From positions 4,960,001 to 5,024,000 of the forward strand of contig NZ_CP109596.1 in NCBI RefSeq assembly GCF_036327755.1: 64,000 nt of DNA, read 5' to 3'. Under the pieces are notes generated by a model. It was not told where the DNA came from. It did not search any database and worked only from the letters and a program-made list of their open reading frames with translations. Shown in pieces: positions 8,831 to 17,351 of the stretch. The first letter of the stretch is position 1. Each line of letters opens with the position of its first letter. The stretch is from Nocardia sp. NBC_01503 (GTDB lineage Bacteria > Actinomycetota > Actinomycetes > Mycobacteriales > Mycobacteriaceae). The position numbers were made by a program, and so were the translations under genes.

Positions 8831-9574
8831 TTAGGTGAGCACCAGAAGTTCGGTGGGGGAGGCGATTTCGCAGCGGAGGCCGAACTTCTCGGCGACCCGG
8901 GCCAGACCGTTGATATCGGTCGGCTCGGTGCGGGACAGCACCAGCGCCCGGGCCAACAGGCCCTTGTGGTGTTTGTTGAAGTGGCTCACCACGGTCCGGC
9001 TGCCGTCGGGGCGTTCGGTGAGCACCGCCGCCGTGATCGCGCCGGGGATGCGGCCCAGGTTCTGGTAGGTGCCGGAGCGCAGGTCGACGGTGAGGTGTCC
9101 GTCGGTCTCCTCGCGGAGCGCTTCGGGCAGGGCCTGCTTCCAGAGTGCTTGCAGCGTAGGCAGTCCCGGCAGCTTCGAGCCGCCGGAGAGTCGATAGGCC
9201 GGGATCGGGTCGCCCGCGCGGACGACGCCGAACAGCGCCGAACCGATCGCGAGGCGGGCATCGGCCTTGGCCCGCTGCGCCTTGGTGAAACCGGGTGCGT
9301 CCAGCGCGTCGTAGAGCACCCCGGTGTAGCGGTCCAGCGCCGGGCGGGTCGGTGAGGTGCGCAGCGCGGCATTGCGCGCGATCTCCGCGTCAGCCCCCTT
9401 GCCCAATCCCAGCGCGGTGCGCGAGGCGTCCGGATTACCGGACAGTTCGATCAATTCGGTGACCAACTTGTCCCGCACCGCCGTGAGCTGCGGCATCGCA
9501 AGGGCATCCAGGTTCAGCGGACGGCCCGAACCGCCGTCGGACTTGGTTTCGGAGGGAGGCAGCAGCACCAGCAC
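8831..9574 (-). CDS. yaaA: YaaA (DUF328) peroxide-stress protein
   Basis: A 247-residue YaaA homologue starting VLVLLPPSETK, the family signature, with the conserved C-terminal VVSHFNKHHKGLLARAL. E. coli YaaA lowers free iron under peroxide stress and binds DNA. The GTG at 9574 is chosen because the family begins with this LLPPSE strand; the open frame extends far upstream without homology. It is divergent from proS with an 82-base gap. Confidence 0.9.
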   Translation of the reverse strand: MLVLLPPSETKSDGGSGRPLNLDALAMPQLTAVRDKLVTELIELSGNPDASRTALGLGKGADAEIARNAALRTSPTRPALDRYTGVLYDALDAPGFTKAQRAKADARLAIGSALFGVVRAGDPIPAYRLSGGSKLPGLPTLQALWKQALPEALREETDGHLTVDLRSGTYQNLGRIPGAITAAVLTERPDGSRTVVSHFNKHHKGLLARALVLSRTEPTDINGLARVAEKFGLRCEIASPTELLVLT

Positions 9575-9656
9575 GAGCCAACACGGTAATGCACGCGAGC
9601 GAGCGAGCAGTGAGGCACTGTGAGCATCGGCGGAGCAGCGGCTATCGTGTGGACCC

Positions 9657-11414
9657 GTGATCACCCGCCTCTCCCACCTCTTCCTGCGCACCCTGCGCGA
9701 CGATCCCGCCGACGCCGAGGTGCCCAGCCACAAGCTGCTGGTCCGCGCCGGATACGTGCGTCGCATCGCCCCGGGTGTGTACTCGTGGCTGCCGCTGGGC
9801 CTGCGCACGCTGCGCAAGATCGAGAATGTCGTCCGCGAGGAGATGGACGCCATCGGCGCCCAGGAGATCTCACTGCCGGCGCTGCTGCCGCGCGAACCGT
9901 ACGAGGCCACCAACCGGTGGACCGAATACGGCGACGCGCTGTTCCGGCTCAAGGACCGCAAGGGACAGGACTACCTGCTCGGCCCCACCCACGAGGAGCT
10001 CTTCGCGCTCACCGTGAAGGGTGAATACAACTCGTACAAGGATCTGCCGGTCACGCTGTACCAGATCCAGAACAAGTACCGCGATGAAGGCCGTCCGCGC
10101 GCGGGCATCCTGCGCGGGCGCGAATTCATCATGAAGGATTCGTACTCCTTCGACCTCGACGAGGACGGGCTCAAGAAGAGCTACAACGCGCACCGCGAGG
10201 CGTACCAGAAGATCTTCGAGCGCTTGGGCGTGTCGTACGTGATCGTGGCCGCCACCTCCGGCGCGATGGGCGGTTCGGCCTCCGAGGAGTTCCTGGCCGA
10301 CAGCCCCGTCGGCGAGGACACTTACGTCATCTGCCGCGAATCCGGCTATGCCGCAAACGTGGAGGCCGTGATCACCGCCGCACCGCCGGAGATCCCTCTC
10401 GCGGGTCTGGCCGAGGCCGTCGTGCACGACACCCCCGGAACCCCCACCATCGCCTCGCTGGTCGACTGGGCCAATGGCGCCGGTATCGCCGAACAGTTCG
10501 GCCGCCCCGTCACCGCCGCCGACACATTGAAGAACGTGCTCGTGAAGCTGCGCTACCCGGACGGCAAGACCGAGATCCTCGGCGTCGGCGTCCCCGGCGA
10601 CCGCGAGGTCGACGAGAAGCGCCTGGGCGCCTCGGTCGAACCCGCCGAGGTCGAACTGCTCGACGACGCCGACTTCAAGGCGAACCCGTTCCTGGTGAAG
10701 GGCTACATCGGCCCGAAGGCACTGCTGGCCAACGGCGTTCGCTACCTGGTCGATCCCCGCGTGGTCTCCGGCTCCGCCTGGATCACCGGCGCGGACGAGC
10801 CCGGTAAGCATTACGTCGGCCTGGTCGCGGGCCGCGACTTCACCGCCGACGGCACCATCGAGGCCGCCGAAGTCCGCGACGGCGACCCCTCACCCGACGG
10901 CCGCGGCGTCCTGGAAGCCGCGCGCGGCATCGAGATCGGCCATATCTTCCAGCTCGGCCAGAAGTACACCGACTCCTTCGAGGTCGACGTCCTCGGCGAG
11001 AACGGTAAGCCGGTCCGCCTCACCATGGGCTCCTATGGCGTCGGCGTCTCCCGTATGGTCGCCGTCATCGCCGAGCAGATGCACGACGACAAGGGTCTGC
11101 GCTGGCCCCGGAGCGTCGCCCCGTACGACGTGCACGTCGTCATCGCGAACAAGGACGAGGGCGCCCGCGAGGGTGCGGAACAGGTTGTCGCCGAACTGAA
11201 CTCGGCCGGCCTCGACGTCCTCTTCGACGACCGCAAGGCGTCCCCGGGCGTCAAGTTCAAGGATGCCGAACTCCTCGGCATGCCCCTGGTCGTCGTCATC
11301 GGCCGCGGCTGGGCCGAGGGCAAGCTCGAACTCCGCGACCGCTTCACCGGCGAAAGCGAAGAGCTCCCCGCCGAGACCGCCGTGGCCAGCATTATCGCCC
11401 GGGTGCGCGGCTGA
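9657..11414 (+). CDS. proS: Prolyl-tRNA synthetase
   Basis: A 585-residue class II synthetase of the bacterial type with an editing insertion. It begins ITRLSHLFLRTLRDDPADAE, holds motif 2 NKYRDEGRPRAGILRGREF (KYRDE loop), the INS editing domain at roughly 220-400, motif 3 region MGSYGVGVSRM and a C-terminal anticodon-binding domain. It charges tRNA-Pro with proline and edits Ala-tRNA-Pro. Translation starts at GTG 9657. In M. tuberculosis proS also lies near the rimP-nusA-infB cluster. Confidence 0.97.
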   Translation: MITRLSHLFLRTLRDDPADAEVPSHKLLVRAGYVRRIAPGVYSWLPLGLRTLRKIENVVREEMDAIGAQEISLPALLPREPYEATNRWTEYGDALFRLKDRKGQDYLLGPTHEELFALTVKGEYNSYKDLPVTLYQIQNKYRDEGRPRAGILRGREFIMKDSYSFDLDEDGLKKSYNAHREAYQKIFERLGVSYVIVAATSGAMGGSASEEFLADSPVGEDTYVICRESGYAANVEAVITAAPPEIPLAGLAEAVVHDTPGTPTIASLVDWANGAGIAEQFGRPVTAADTLKNVLVKLRYPDGKTEILGVGVPGDREVDEKRLGASVEPAEVELLDDADFKANPFLVKGYIGPKALLANGVRYLVDPRVVSGSAWITGADEPGKHYVGLVAGRDFTADGTIEAAEVRDGDPSPDGRGVLEAARGIEIGHIFQLGQKYTDSFEVDVLGENGKPVRLTMGSYGVGVSRMVAVIAEQMHDDKGLRWPRSVAPYDVHVVIANKDEGAREGAEQVVAELNSAGLDVLFDDRKASPGVKFKDAELLGMPLVVVIGRGWAEGKLELRDRFTGESEELPAETAVASIIARVRG

Positions 11415-11433
11415 CCTTCGGCCAGCACACTTT

Positions 11434-11465
11434 TCGAGCCGCGCACCCTTCGGTGCGCGGCTCGA
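11434..11465. terminator. Terminator after proS
   Basis: TCGAGCCGCGCACC and GGTGCGCGGCTCGA form a perfect 14-bp stem closed by a CTTC tetraloop, 19 bases beyond the proS stop and before the convergent gene. Confidence 0.85.
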
Positions 11466-11508
11466 CTCGCCTCGGGGCCGGACCGCCGCCGCGGCCGTTC
11501 GGCATCGA

Positions 11509-12930
11509 CTAGTTGAACGCCTTGGCGACGCCGTCGAGCAGATGCTCGAGGGTGTCGTAGTTGGGCGGATCGACCACATCGATCAGGTTGGGCACCACCG
11601 GAACCTGGTGTTCGGTGACGACCTTCGTGAACAGGCTCGCATCGCTCGGGCGGAAGCCGTGTTCGGCGGCCAGGCGCTGCAGGTCCGGGTCGGAGGAGAG
11701 CAGCTTGCCGAGCTGATCGCCCTTGTCGTTCAACGGAACCACGGTGTGCTGGGAGACGACCGTCGGTGACGGGTACATGAGCACCATGTCCGGCTTCAGT
11801 TGATTGTGCACCGCGGCGTCCACGTACTGGGCCTCGTAGATCCACACCATGGGGGTCTGCCCCATACCGCCGGCCAGATACTCCTTGAACGGTCCGTCGG
11901 AGCTGCTCTCGGTGAAGCCCTGGCGGGTGAACAGGCGTGAAATGCGGGACACCGCATAGTCTTCCGCCTTGCCGCCGCGCACGATGGTGTTGTCATTGGC
12001 GACGTACGCGGTCACCGCCAGGTACATGGCGGCGGAGTTGGAGGTGCGCGGGTCGGTGGTGCCGACCAGCACGTTCTTGCGCACCGGGTAGGTGGTGTTG
12101 CCCTCCAGTTGATCCCACTGCACACCCTTCTCGGCGAGTGCGAGGTACTTCTCGACATCGAAGGTCGGTGTCGGACCGGGCTTTACGACACCCGCCGCGG
12201 TGAGCAGGTCGAGGATCGGCTTGAAGGTGGCGATCGCCATGGGAGACGAGAAGGGCGTGTATTTGCCGCTCACCCCCACCTTCCGCTGAATTCGTTCCGC
12301 CGCGGCGGAACTGGACGGGAAGGCGAAGTCGTACTTCCCCAGGTCCACCGAGTCGGCGATCTGACGCGACCCGGCCGGATCCGCCTCCACCTCGATCCCG
12401 TGCTCGGCCAGCACATCCGCCACTCGCGCGTCCTCGAAGAACGCCATCTTCTCCGACCCCACCACCCCGCGCAGTGTCGTCAGCCCCGCCGGAGCCGCGG
12501 CAACGGGATCCGAATCGGGTTGCTGCACAGCGATTACGGCCACCACCCCGACCACCGCGACCGCCGCCGCACCGATCAGCGCGGTCCGCCGACTGACCCC
12601 GAGCCGGTCCAAGGTGTCGAAAAGGTGACTACTGGCCGAATTCGAATTGTCCCCCGAAGGAATTGCTTGCGAATTAACCGTATTCGCTTGTTCGGCAATA
12701 TTTTCCACCTCGACCGGAGTCAGCTCGCGCCGCACAATCCGCTCGATCAGAATGGGAATGAAATCACGCACCTTATGCCCGTCGAACCGCTGCCGGACTG
12801 CCCCCACCACAGCCTCGACCCGCTCCACCGAATGCTCCTCGCCATACCGATCTACCAGGCGATTCGTCAACTCGCGCAGTGCTTTTTCTTCCCGGGCAGC
12901 ATCAACCGCCACAGTATCTCCTCGACTCAC
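11509..12930 (-). CDS. Three-helix-bundle domain fused through one TM helix to a solute-binding-like domain
   Basis: A 473-residue chimera. Residues about 10-75 (ALRELTNRLVDRY ... VRQRFDGHKVRDFIPILIERI) match the short actinobacterial three-helix-bundle dimerisation domain known from the N-terminus of some phosphatase/arsenate-reductase-like proteins. After a linker, SRRTALIG then about 22 hydrophobic residues form one membrane anchor. The rest (about 145-473) resembles a periplasmic solute-binding domain. By positive-inside, the bundle is cytoplasmic and the binding domain outside. There is no lipobox and no ABC permease nearby. Function unknown; possible transmembrane sensor. Confidence 0.75.
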   Translation of the reverse strand: MSRGDTVAVDAAREEKALRELTNRLVDRYGEEHSVERVEAVVGAVRQRFDGHKVRDFIPILIERIVRRELTPVEVENIAEQANTVNSQAIPSGDNSNSASSHLFDTLDRLGVSRRTALIGAAAVAVVGVVAVIAVQQPDSDPVAAAPAGLTTLRGVVGSEKMAFFEDARVADVLAEHGIEVEADPAGSRQIADSVDLGKYDFAFPSSSAAAERIQRKVGVSGKYTPFSSPMAIATFKPILDLLTAAGVVKPGPTPTFDVEKYLALAEKGVQWDQLEGNTTYPVRKNVLVGTTDPRTSNSAAMYLAVTAYVANDNTIVRGGKAEDYAVSRISRLFTRQGFTESSSDGPFKEYLAGGMGQTPMVWIYEAQYVDAAVHNQLKPDMVLMYPSPTVVSQHTVVPLNDKGDQLGKLLSSDPDLQRLAAEHGFRPSDASLFTKVVTEHQVPVVPNLIDVVDPPNYDTLEHLLDGVAKAFN

Positions 12931-13067
12931 ACCGGAATTGATTTGCGCGGCACTGAATTACACGCAACCGCGTCCGACCAACCCTACGGCCCATTCCCGC
13001 ACACGCCAATCCGAACCATCCCCCGAATTGGTGAACGAGCTCCTCGCCACAGCCGCGGAGAGGCGTG

Positions 13068-13730
13068 TCAGAACTCGAGTTCGGACCAGGGGATGTGGAG
13101 TGGGAAGGGTGAGTCGAACGAGATCCCGTCCGAACCGGCGGGAGTCCATTCGCCCGCGATGATGTAGTTGACCGGGCGGAGCGGGGCCACCCCATTGGGC
13201 AGGCGGCCATGTCCGGTTTCCAGCCCATAGGCGCGAATGCTGCTGATGCGTCGGGGATTACGGCCGAGGATCACCTCCCAGTACCAGGGGATCCCGGCAC
13301 CCGCGTACCGAGCCTTCTTCGCCTCGACATCGCGTTCGGTGTTCGAGGGAGACAACACTTCACCGGCGATGAGGACATCGGAAGCACGGATGTCCTGGTA
13401 TTCCTGCTTCAGACAGGGGTAGACGAGGAAGTCAGGTGTAACGAAGTCGGACTTTCCGGTGGTTCCGAAGAAGACATTGGTCTCGGTGGATGCTCGCCAG
13501 CGACGGTCTGGTTTGTTGGCCATCTCTTCGCGTGCGCATCGCCGGAGACCATTCCGAAGCTCAACCGAATAATCTTGGTGCTCCGCTGGCGCCCGGCGCA
13601 TCCAGACGACGCGCCCCTCCCACAGCTCGATCTCCCCGGCGATCTCGTCAGGGAGCTGCTCGAGCTCTTCCCACGTCATGTACTCCGGCAGATCCGGTCG
13701 CTCGCCCGTCGAGGTCGGCATACCGGTCAT
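13068..13730 (-). CDS. Uma2-family (PD-(D/E)XK-like) endonuclease fold protein
   Basis: A 220-residue Uma2/DUF820 protein: YMTWEELEQLPDE start, ELWEGRVVWM, FVTPDFLVYP (metal-site Asp), VLIAGEVLSPSN with the active-site Glu, and KKARYAGAGIPWYWEV. The family has the restriction-endonuclease fold and is often abundant in cyanobacteria and actinobacteria; its biological role is unsettled. ATG 13730 or ATG 13721 could start it, neither with a strong SD. It stands alone on the minus strand between the chimera gene and the DUF4439 pair. Confidence 0.88.
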   Translation of the reverse strand: MTGMPTSTGERPDLPEYMTWEELEQLPDEIAGEIELWEGRVVWMRRAPAEHQDYSVELRNGLRRCAREEMANKPDRRWRASTETNVFFGTTGKSDFVTPDFLVYPCLKQEYQDIRASDVLIAGEVLSPSNTERDVEAKKARYAGAGIPWYWEVILGRNPRRISSIRAYGLETGHGRLPNGVAPLRPVNYIIAGEWTPAGSDGISFDSPFPLHIPWSELEF

Positions 13731-13853
13731 GGTACCGAGGTCAACAGCGAAATCTGTTCTACGCTCGCAACTCGACAAGGTTCCCCTCCGCATGTTCGAT
13801 TCTGTGCGGGGAATTCGGTGCCACGATGTGTGCCGGACGGGTCTCCCCTGCGG

Positions 13854-14288
13854 TCAGGGCTGGCCGGGGAAGGCGGTGGTGGGGGGATTGTTGCCGAGGA
13901 TGTTGTTCCAAGTGGCTTCGCGGAGAGCGCATTCGGTGAGGGCGTCCAGGGCGATGCGGCGGATCTCCGGGGTGTCGGCGCGCTCGAGGGCGGAGTGCCA
14001 GGCGGCGGCGGTGTCGGATTCGACGGTGACCGCCAGCTTCGCGGCGGGGATGGGGTCGTCCACCGGGAAGGGGGCTGTGTACGCGGCGGCCGGAGCGGGG
14101 ACGGTGGCACCCAGGGTTTTCAAGGTGTCGATGGTGGCGTCGCGGCGGGCGCGGTGCGCCGCCGTGCATTCGGAGACGTACTTGTCGCGGTCGTTATTGG
14201 CGTAGGCCGCGATGACGCCGTAGGCGTAGACAGCGGCGTACTCGGCGCTCAGGGCATCGGTGAGCGCCTGCTGATCGGGGAGGGTCAT
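13854..14288 (-). CDS. DUF4439 ferritin-like protein
   Basis: A 144-residue all-helical protein: ALTDALSAEYAAVYAYGVIAAYA at the start and LTECALREATWNNILG at the end are typical of DUF4439, a ferritin-like fold. The ATG overlaps the stop of the upstream lipoprotein gene (ATGA), so the pair is translated together. In M. tuberculosis two Ala-rich genes (Rv2843, Rv2844) occupy this place, between proS and rimP and opposite to them. Metal binding is possible but unproven. Confidence 0.85.
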   Translation of the reverse strand: MTLPDQQALTDALSAEYAAVYAYGVIAAYANNDRDKYVSECTAAHRARRDATIDTLKTLGATVPAPAAAYTAPFPVDDPIPAAKLAVTVESDTAAAWHSALERADTPEIRRIALDALTECALREATWNNILGNNPPTTAFPGQP

Positions 14289-14809
14289 GCGAGCAGGACT
14301 CCCGCCTGGGTGGCGCACGCGGCGCTGATCGAACCGAGCAGGCCGGCGCGGTAACCGGAGAGCTGGGTGGCCAGGTCGGCGGCCGAGCGCTGGGCCTGAG
14401 ACAGGCTGGCGCGCAACTGGGTTACCGGCGGCGGGGGTACCGGGACGGTGGGGGTGGGCGGGGCGACGCGCTTGCTCGGGACCGTGCCGTCACCGTAACT
14501 GCCTATGGCGCGGTCGATTTCGGCGCGCAGGGCGTCCGCGTGCGCGCCACGCTGGGTCGCGATGATCTGCAACGCACCCGCCTTGTCCGGATTGGTGGCG
14601 ATGGCGGCCTGCGCGATCGCGGCATCGGAGCGCGCCGACTCCTCCTGTGCCAGCAGGGGATCCGGCAACTCCGGCGCGTGCTCCCGCGTACAGGCGCTCA
14701 GCGCGCCGACGGCGGCGACGGCCAGCACCCCACCACCGGCGAGGCGCAGCACGGCACGGCGGTCCACCGGTGGACCGGGGGGCTCGGGCAAATGCGTGAC
14801 ACCGGCCAT
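14285..14809 (-). CDS. Tat-type lipoprotein paired with DUF4439
   Basis: A 174-residue secreted protein. Residues about 16-40 form a Tat-like signal (DRRAVLRLAGG) followed by a hydrophobic stretch and the lipobox LSAC, so the mature protein should be lipid-anchored outside. The mature part is helical with a Pro/Val-rich linker (PPTPTVPVPPPP) in the middle. Start ATG 14809 is chosen so that the signal is at the N-terminus. The stop overlaps the DUF4439 gene start. Function unknown. Confidence 0.8.
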   Translation of the reverse strand: MAGVTHLPEPPGPPVDRRAVLRLAGGGVLAVAAVGALSACTREHAPELPDPLLAQEESARSDAAIAQAAIATNPDKAGALQIIATQRGAHADALRAEIDRAIGSYGDGTVPSKRVAPPTPTVPVPPPPVTQLRASLSQAQRSAADLATQLSGYRAGLLGSISAACATQAGVLLA

Positions 14810-15105
14810 ACGGCCGCTCAGACTGCTGGGCACGGATACATGGTGCCAGCCGATCGAGCGCACTCACGCCGCCAGGGCCGTCGGATAGGCTGTGATCTCG
14901 ATCGATACGTTGCCGATACGGGCGCGTCGGCAGCCACCACGCCGTCGTCCGGCAGCGCCGACCATGCCGAAGTCGTGAACATCGGCTGGTCCTTTACACT
15001 CTTTCCGCGCGTTACGCTAGACCTCCGGTGCGCAAATTCACCGGAAACTCGAGCAAGACCGCCCGACAACTCAATCCGTCACAACTGAACCAGGAGCCGC
15101 CCCAC
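14810..15105. promoter_or_regulatory. Divergent region upstream of rimP
   Basis: This 296-base gap should contain the promoter of the rimP-nusA-infB operon. A possible promoter is TTTACA around 14992 with TACGCT about 15 bases downstream; the spacing is short, so this is weak. No riboswitch or strong hairpin is visible. Confidence 0.35.
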
Positions 15106-15771
15106 ATGCCGATGCCGACCGAGGAAAGGGTGAGCCAGCTAGTTGCTGGGCTCGTCGAACGCCGGGGATTCGACCTCGAAGGCGTTTCGATTTCGGCCGC
15201 CGGTACGGCGCATGCCAAGGTGAAGGTGACGGTCGACAGCGACGAAGCGGCCCCACTGAACGCCGTCGCCGATCTGAGTTCGGACATCTCGGAAATCCTC
15301 GACGAGGCAGGCGACTTCGGCGAGACCCCCTATCTGCTGGAGGTCACCACCCCCGGCATCGATCGACCCCTGACCGAGCTACGACACTGGCGGCGCGCAC
15401 GGGGCCGCAAGGTGAAGGTCACGCTCCGCACCGGCGCGCAATCGCCGGAGGAGAAGGGCAAACCGCGTTTCGAGGCAAGAGTCGGCGCGGCCACCGAACA
15501 GGACGTGGCGCTGGTCCTGGGCGGCAAGCGGAACCCGCACCGGGTGACGGTGCCGCTGGCCGATATCGAGTTCGCCGTGGTCCAGGTGGAGTTCTCCCCA
15601 CCGGGGGCCGCCGAACTCGAGCTGGCCGGGGGAGTAGCGCCCGGCCGCCCCCAGCCCGGGGCGCAGGAGCTACCCGAGGGCGACGAAGTCGATGACGTCG
15701 ATGACGAAGTCGAAGCAGTGGAAGACGAAGCAGCTGTATCCGATTCACCGACCGAAGGGATCGTGGAATGA
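15106..15771 (+). CDS. rimP: Ribosome maturation factor RimP
   Basis: A 221-residue RimP. The N-terminal domain holds GFDLEGVSIS, and YLLEVTTPGIDRPL is the family signature. The C-terminal SH3-like domain ends in a long Glu/Asp-rich tail (EGDEVDDVDDEVEAVEDE) absent from enterobacterial RimP. RimP assists 30S maturation. ATG 15106 follows AGGAG at 15092-15096; the stop overlaps the nusA ATG. First gene of the rimP-nusA-ylxR-infB operon. Confidence 0.95.
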   Translation: MPMPTEERVSQLVAGLVERRGFDLEGVSISAAGTAHAKVKVTVDSDEAAPLNAVADLSSDISEILDEAGDFGETPYLLEVTTPGIDRPLTELRHWRRARGRKVKVTLRTGAQSPEEKGKPRFEARVGAATEQDVALVLGGKRNPHRVTVPLADIEFAVVQVEFSPPGAAELELAGGVAPGRPQPGAQELPEGDEVDDVDDEVEAVEDEAAVSDSPTEGIVE

Positions 15772-16796
15772 ACATCGAAATCGAAGCCTTGCGCGCGATT
15801 GTCGCCGACAAGGGGATCTCGATGGAGACCGTGATCTCCGCGATCGAGTCCGCGTTGCTCACCGCCTACCGGCACACCGAGGGCCATCAGCCCAACGCCC
15901 GCATCGACATCAACCAGAAGACCGGTGTCGTGCGCGTGATGGCCCGCGAGGTCGACGCCGACGGCAACATGATCTCCGAATGGGACGACACCCCTGAGGG
16001 TTTCGGCCGCATCGCCGCCACCACCGCCCGCCAGGTCGTACTCCAGCGGCTGCGTGACGCCGAGAACGAGAAGTCCTTCGGCGACTTCGCGACTCATGAG
16101 GGCGATATCGTCGGCGGTGTCGTCCAGCGCGATGCCCGGATGAACGCCCGCGGCACCATCGTGGTCCGCATCGGCAGTGAGGCGCACGGCGCGGAGGGTG
16201 TCATCCCGCCCGCCGAGCAGGTGCCCGGCGAAACCTATGAACACGGCGATCGCATCAAGTGCTATGTCGTCGGCGTCTCGCGCGGCCCCCGCGGCCCGCA
16301 GATCACCCTCTCGCGCACGCACCCCAACCTGGTGCGCCGCTTGTTCGCGCTCGAGGTCCCCGAAATCGCGGACGGCTCGGTCGAGATCGTGGCCGTGGCC
16401 CGCGAGGCCGGGCACCGCTCCAAGATCGCGGTCCGCTCCACGGTTCCGGGCGTCAATGCCAAGGGCGCGTGTATCGGCCCGATGGGTCAGCGCGTGCGCA
16501 ATGTGATGAGCGAGCTCGCCGGCGAGAAGATCGACATCATCGATTTCGCCGATGATCCGGCCACCTTCGTCGGGAATGCGCTGTCCCCGTCGAAAGTTGT
16601 ATCGGTCACCATCGTCGACCCGGACGCGCGTGCCGCGCGTGTCGTGGTGCCGGACTTCCAGCTCTCGCTGGCCATCGGCAAAGAGGGTCAGAACGCCCGT
16701 CTCGCCGCCCGTCTGACGGGCTGGCGAATCGACATTCGCAGTGATGCGACGCCTGATGTGGCGGGTTCGGTGCGCTCGGAGGCGCACCGGAGCTGA
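15768..16796 (+). CDS. nusA: Transcription termination/antitermination factor NusA
   Basis: A 342-residue NusA, the usual actinobacterial length without the C-terminal acidic repeats of E. coli. Order: N-terminal RNA-polymerase-binding domain (MNIEIEALRAIVADKGISME), S1 domain around 110-180, then KH1 and KH2 (ACIGPMGQRVRNVMSEL and LAIGKEGQNARLAARLTGWR). It controls pausing, termination and rRNA antitermination. It overlaps rimP by four bases (ATGA). Confidence 0.97.
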   Translation: MNIEIEALRAIVADKGISMETVISAIESALLTAYRHTEGHQPNARIDINQKTGVVRVMAREVDADGNMISEWDDTPEGFGRIAATTARQVVLQRLRDAENEKSFGDFATHEGDIVGGVVQRDARMNARGTIVVRIGSEAHGAEGVIPPAEQVPGETYEHGDRIKCYVVGVSRGPRGPQITLSRTHPNLVRRLFALEVPEIADGSVEIVAVAREAGHRSKIAVRSTVPGVNAKGACIGPMGQRVRNVMSELAGEKIDIIDFADDPATFVGNALSPSKVVSVTIVDPDARAARVVVPDFQLSLAIGKEGQNARLAARLTGWRIDIRSDATPDVAGSVRSEAHRS

Positions 16797-16911
16797 ATCG
16801 GGGTTGATCTTGCCGGAGTGCTCCGGCCCGGTCGGTCCCGAGATTTGTGAAACAGACCCCCTGGATGACAGCTTGGTAACTTCCAAGGGGTACGGATGCG
16901 GAGATCGGGAC

Positions 16912-17247
16912 ATGTCAGCGGTAGAGTGGACGCAGGCTCAGCGCGAGTCCCCGACTCCTTTGCGCGCCGCACGGGTGAAATCAAGATCAGAACCCATGCG
17001 GACCTGCATCGGATGTCGTGAACGCGAGTTGACCGTCGAACTGTTGCGAGTCGTGGCACAGGAAACTGTGGTCGTTCCCGATACGCGGCACAGACTGCCC
17101 GGAAGGGGTGCCTGGTTGCACCCCACTTCGTCTTGTCTGAGCAATGCGGTTCGGCGCCGAGCATTCGGCAGAGCACTACGAGTGTCCGGACATCTGGATA
17201 TCTCAGCCCTGGAGCATTACGTAGAGAACAGGCACGAGCACTCATGA
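16912..17247 (+). CDS. ylxR: YlxR (DUF448) RNA-binding protein
   Basis: A 111-residue YlxR homologue; the family core MRTCIGCRERE, GRGAWLHP and NAVRRRAFGRALR is clear. YlxR is a small basic protein that modulates transcription and RNase P activity in other bacteria. The start is taken as ATG 16912 with GGAG at 16900-16903; the core itself begins at ATG 16996, so the first 28 residues are less certain. It sits in the standard place between nusA and infB. Confidence 0.88.
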   Translation: MSAVEWTQAQRESPTPLRAARVKSRSEPMRTCIGCRERELTVELLRVVAQETVVVPDTRHRLPGRGAWLHPTSSCLSNAVRRRAFGRALRVSGHLDISALEHYVENRHEHS

Positions 17248-17351
17248 GCACACCGTGAAGCACCAACGATGATCGGCCATCGGAAATAATCTGAGGTCGT
17301 GCGGGCCATCCCACAAGGGTTGCCGCGCTCGACCTCTCAGTGAGGAGAGCA

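Noticed and set aside
13209..14354. Plus-strand open frame across the Uma2 and DUF4439 genes.
   Set aside because: No domain or ribosome binding site; antisense of two recognisable genes.
16812..16827. Short hairpin GCCGGAG-TG-CTCCGGC after nusA.
   Set aside because: Only 7 bp with a 2-base loop inside an operon; unlikely to terminate.
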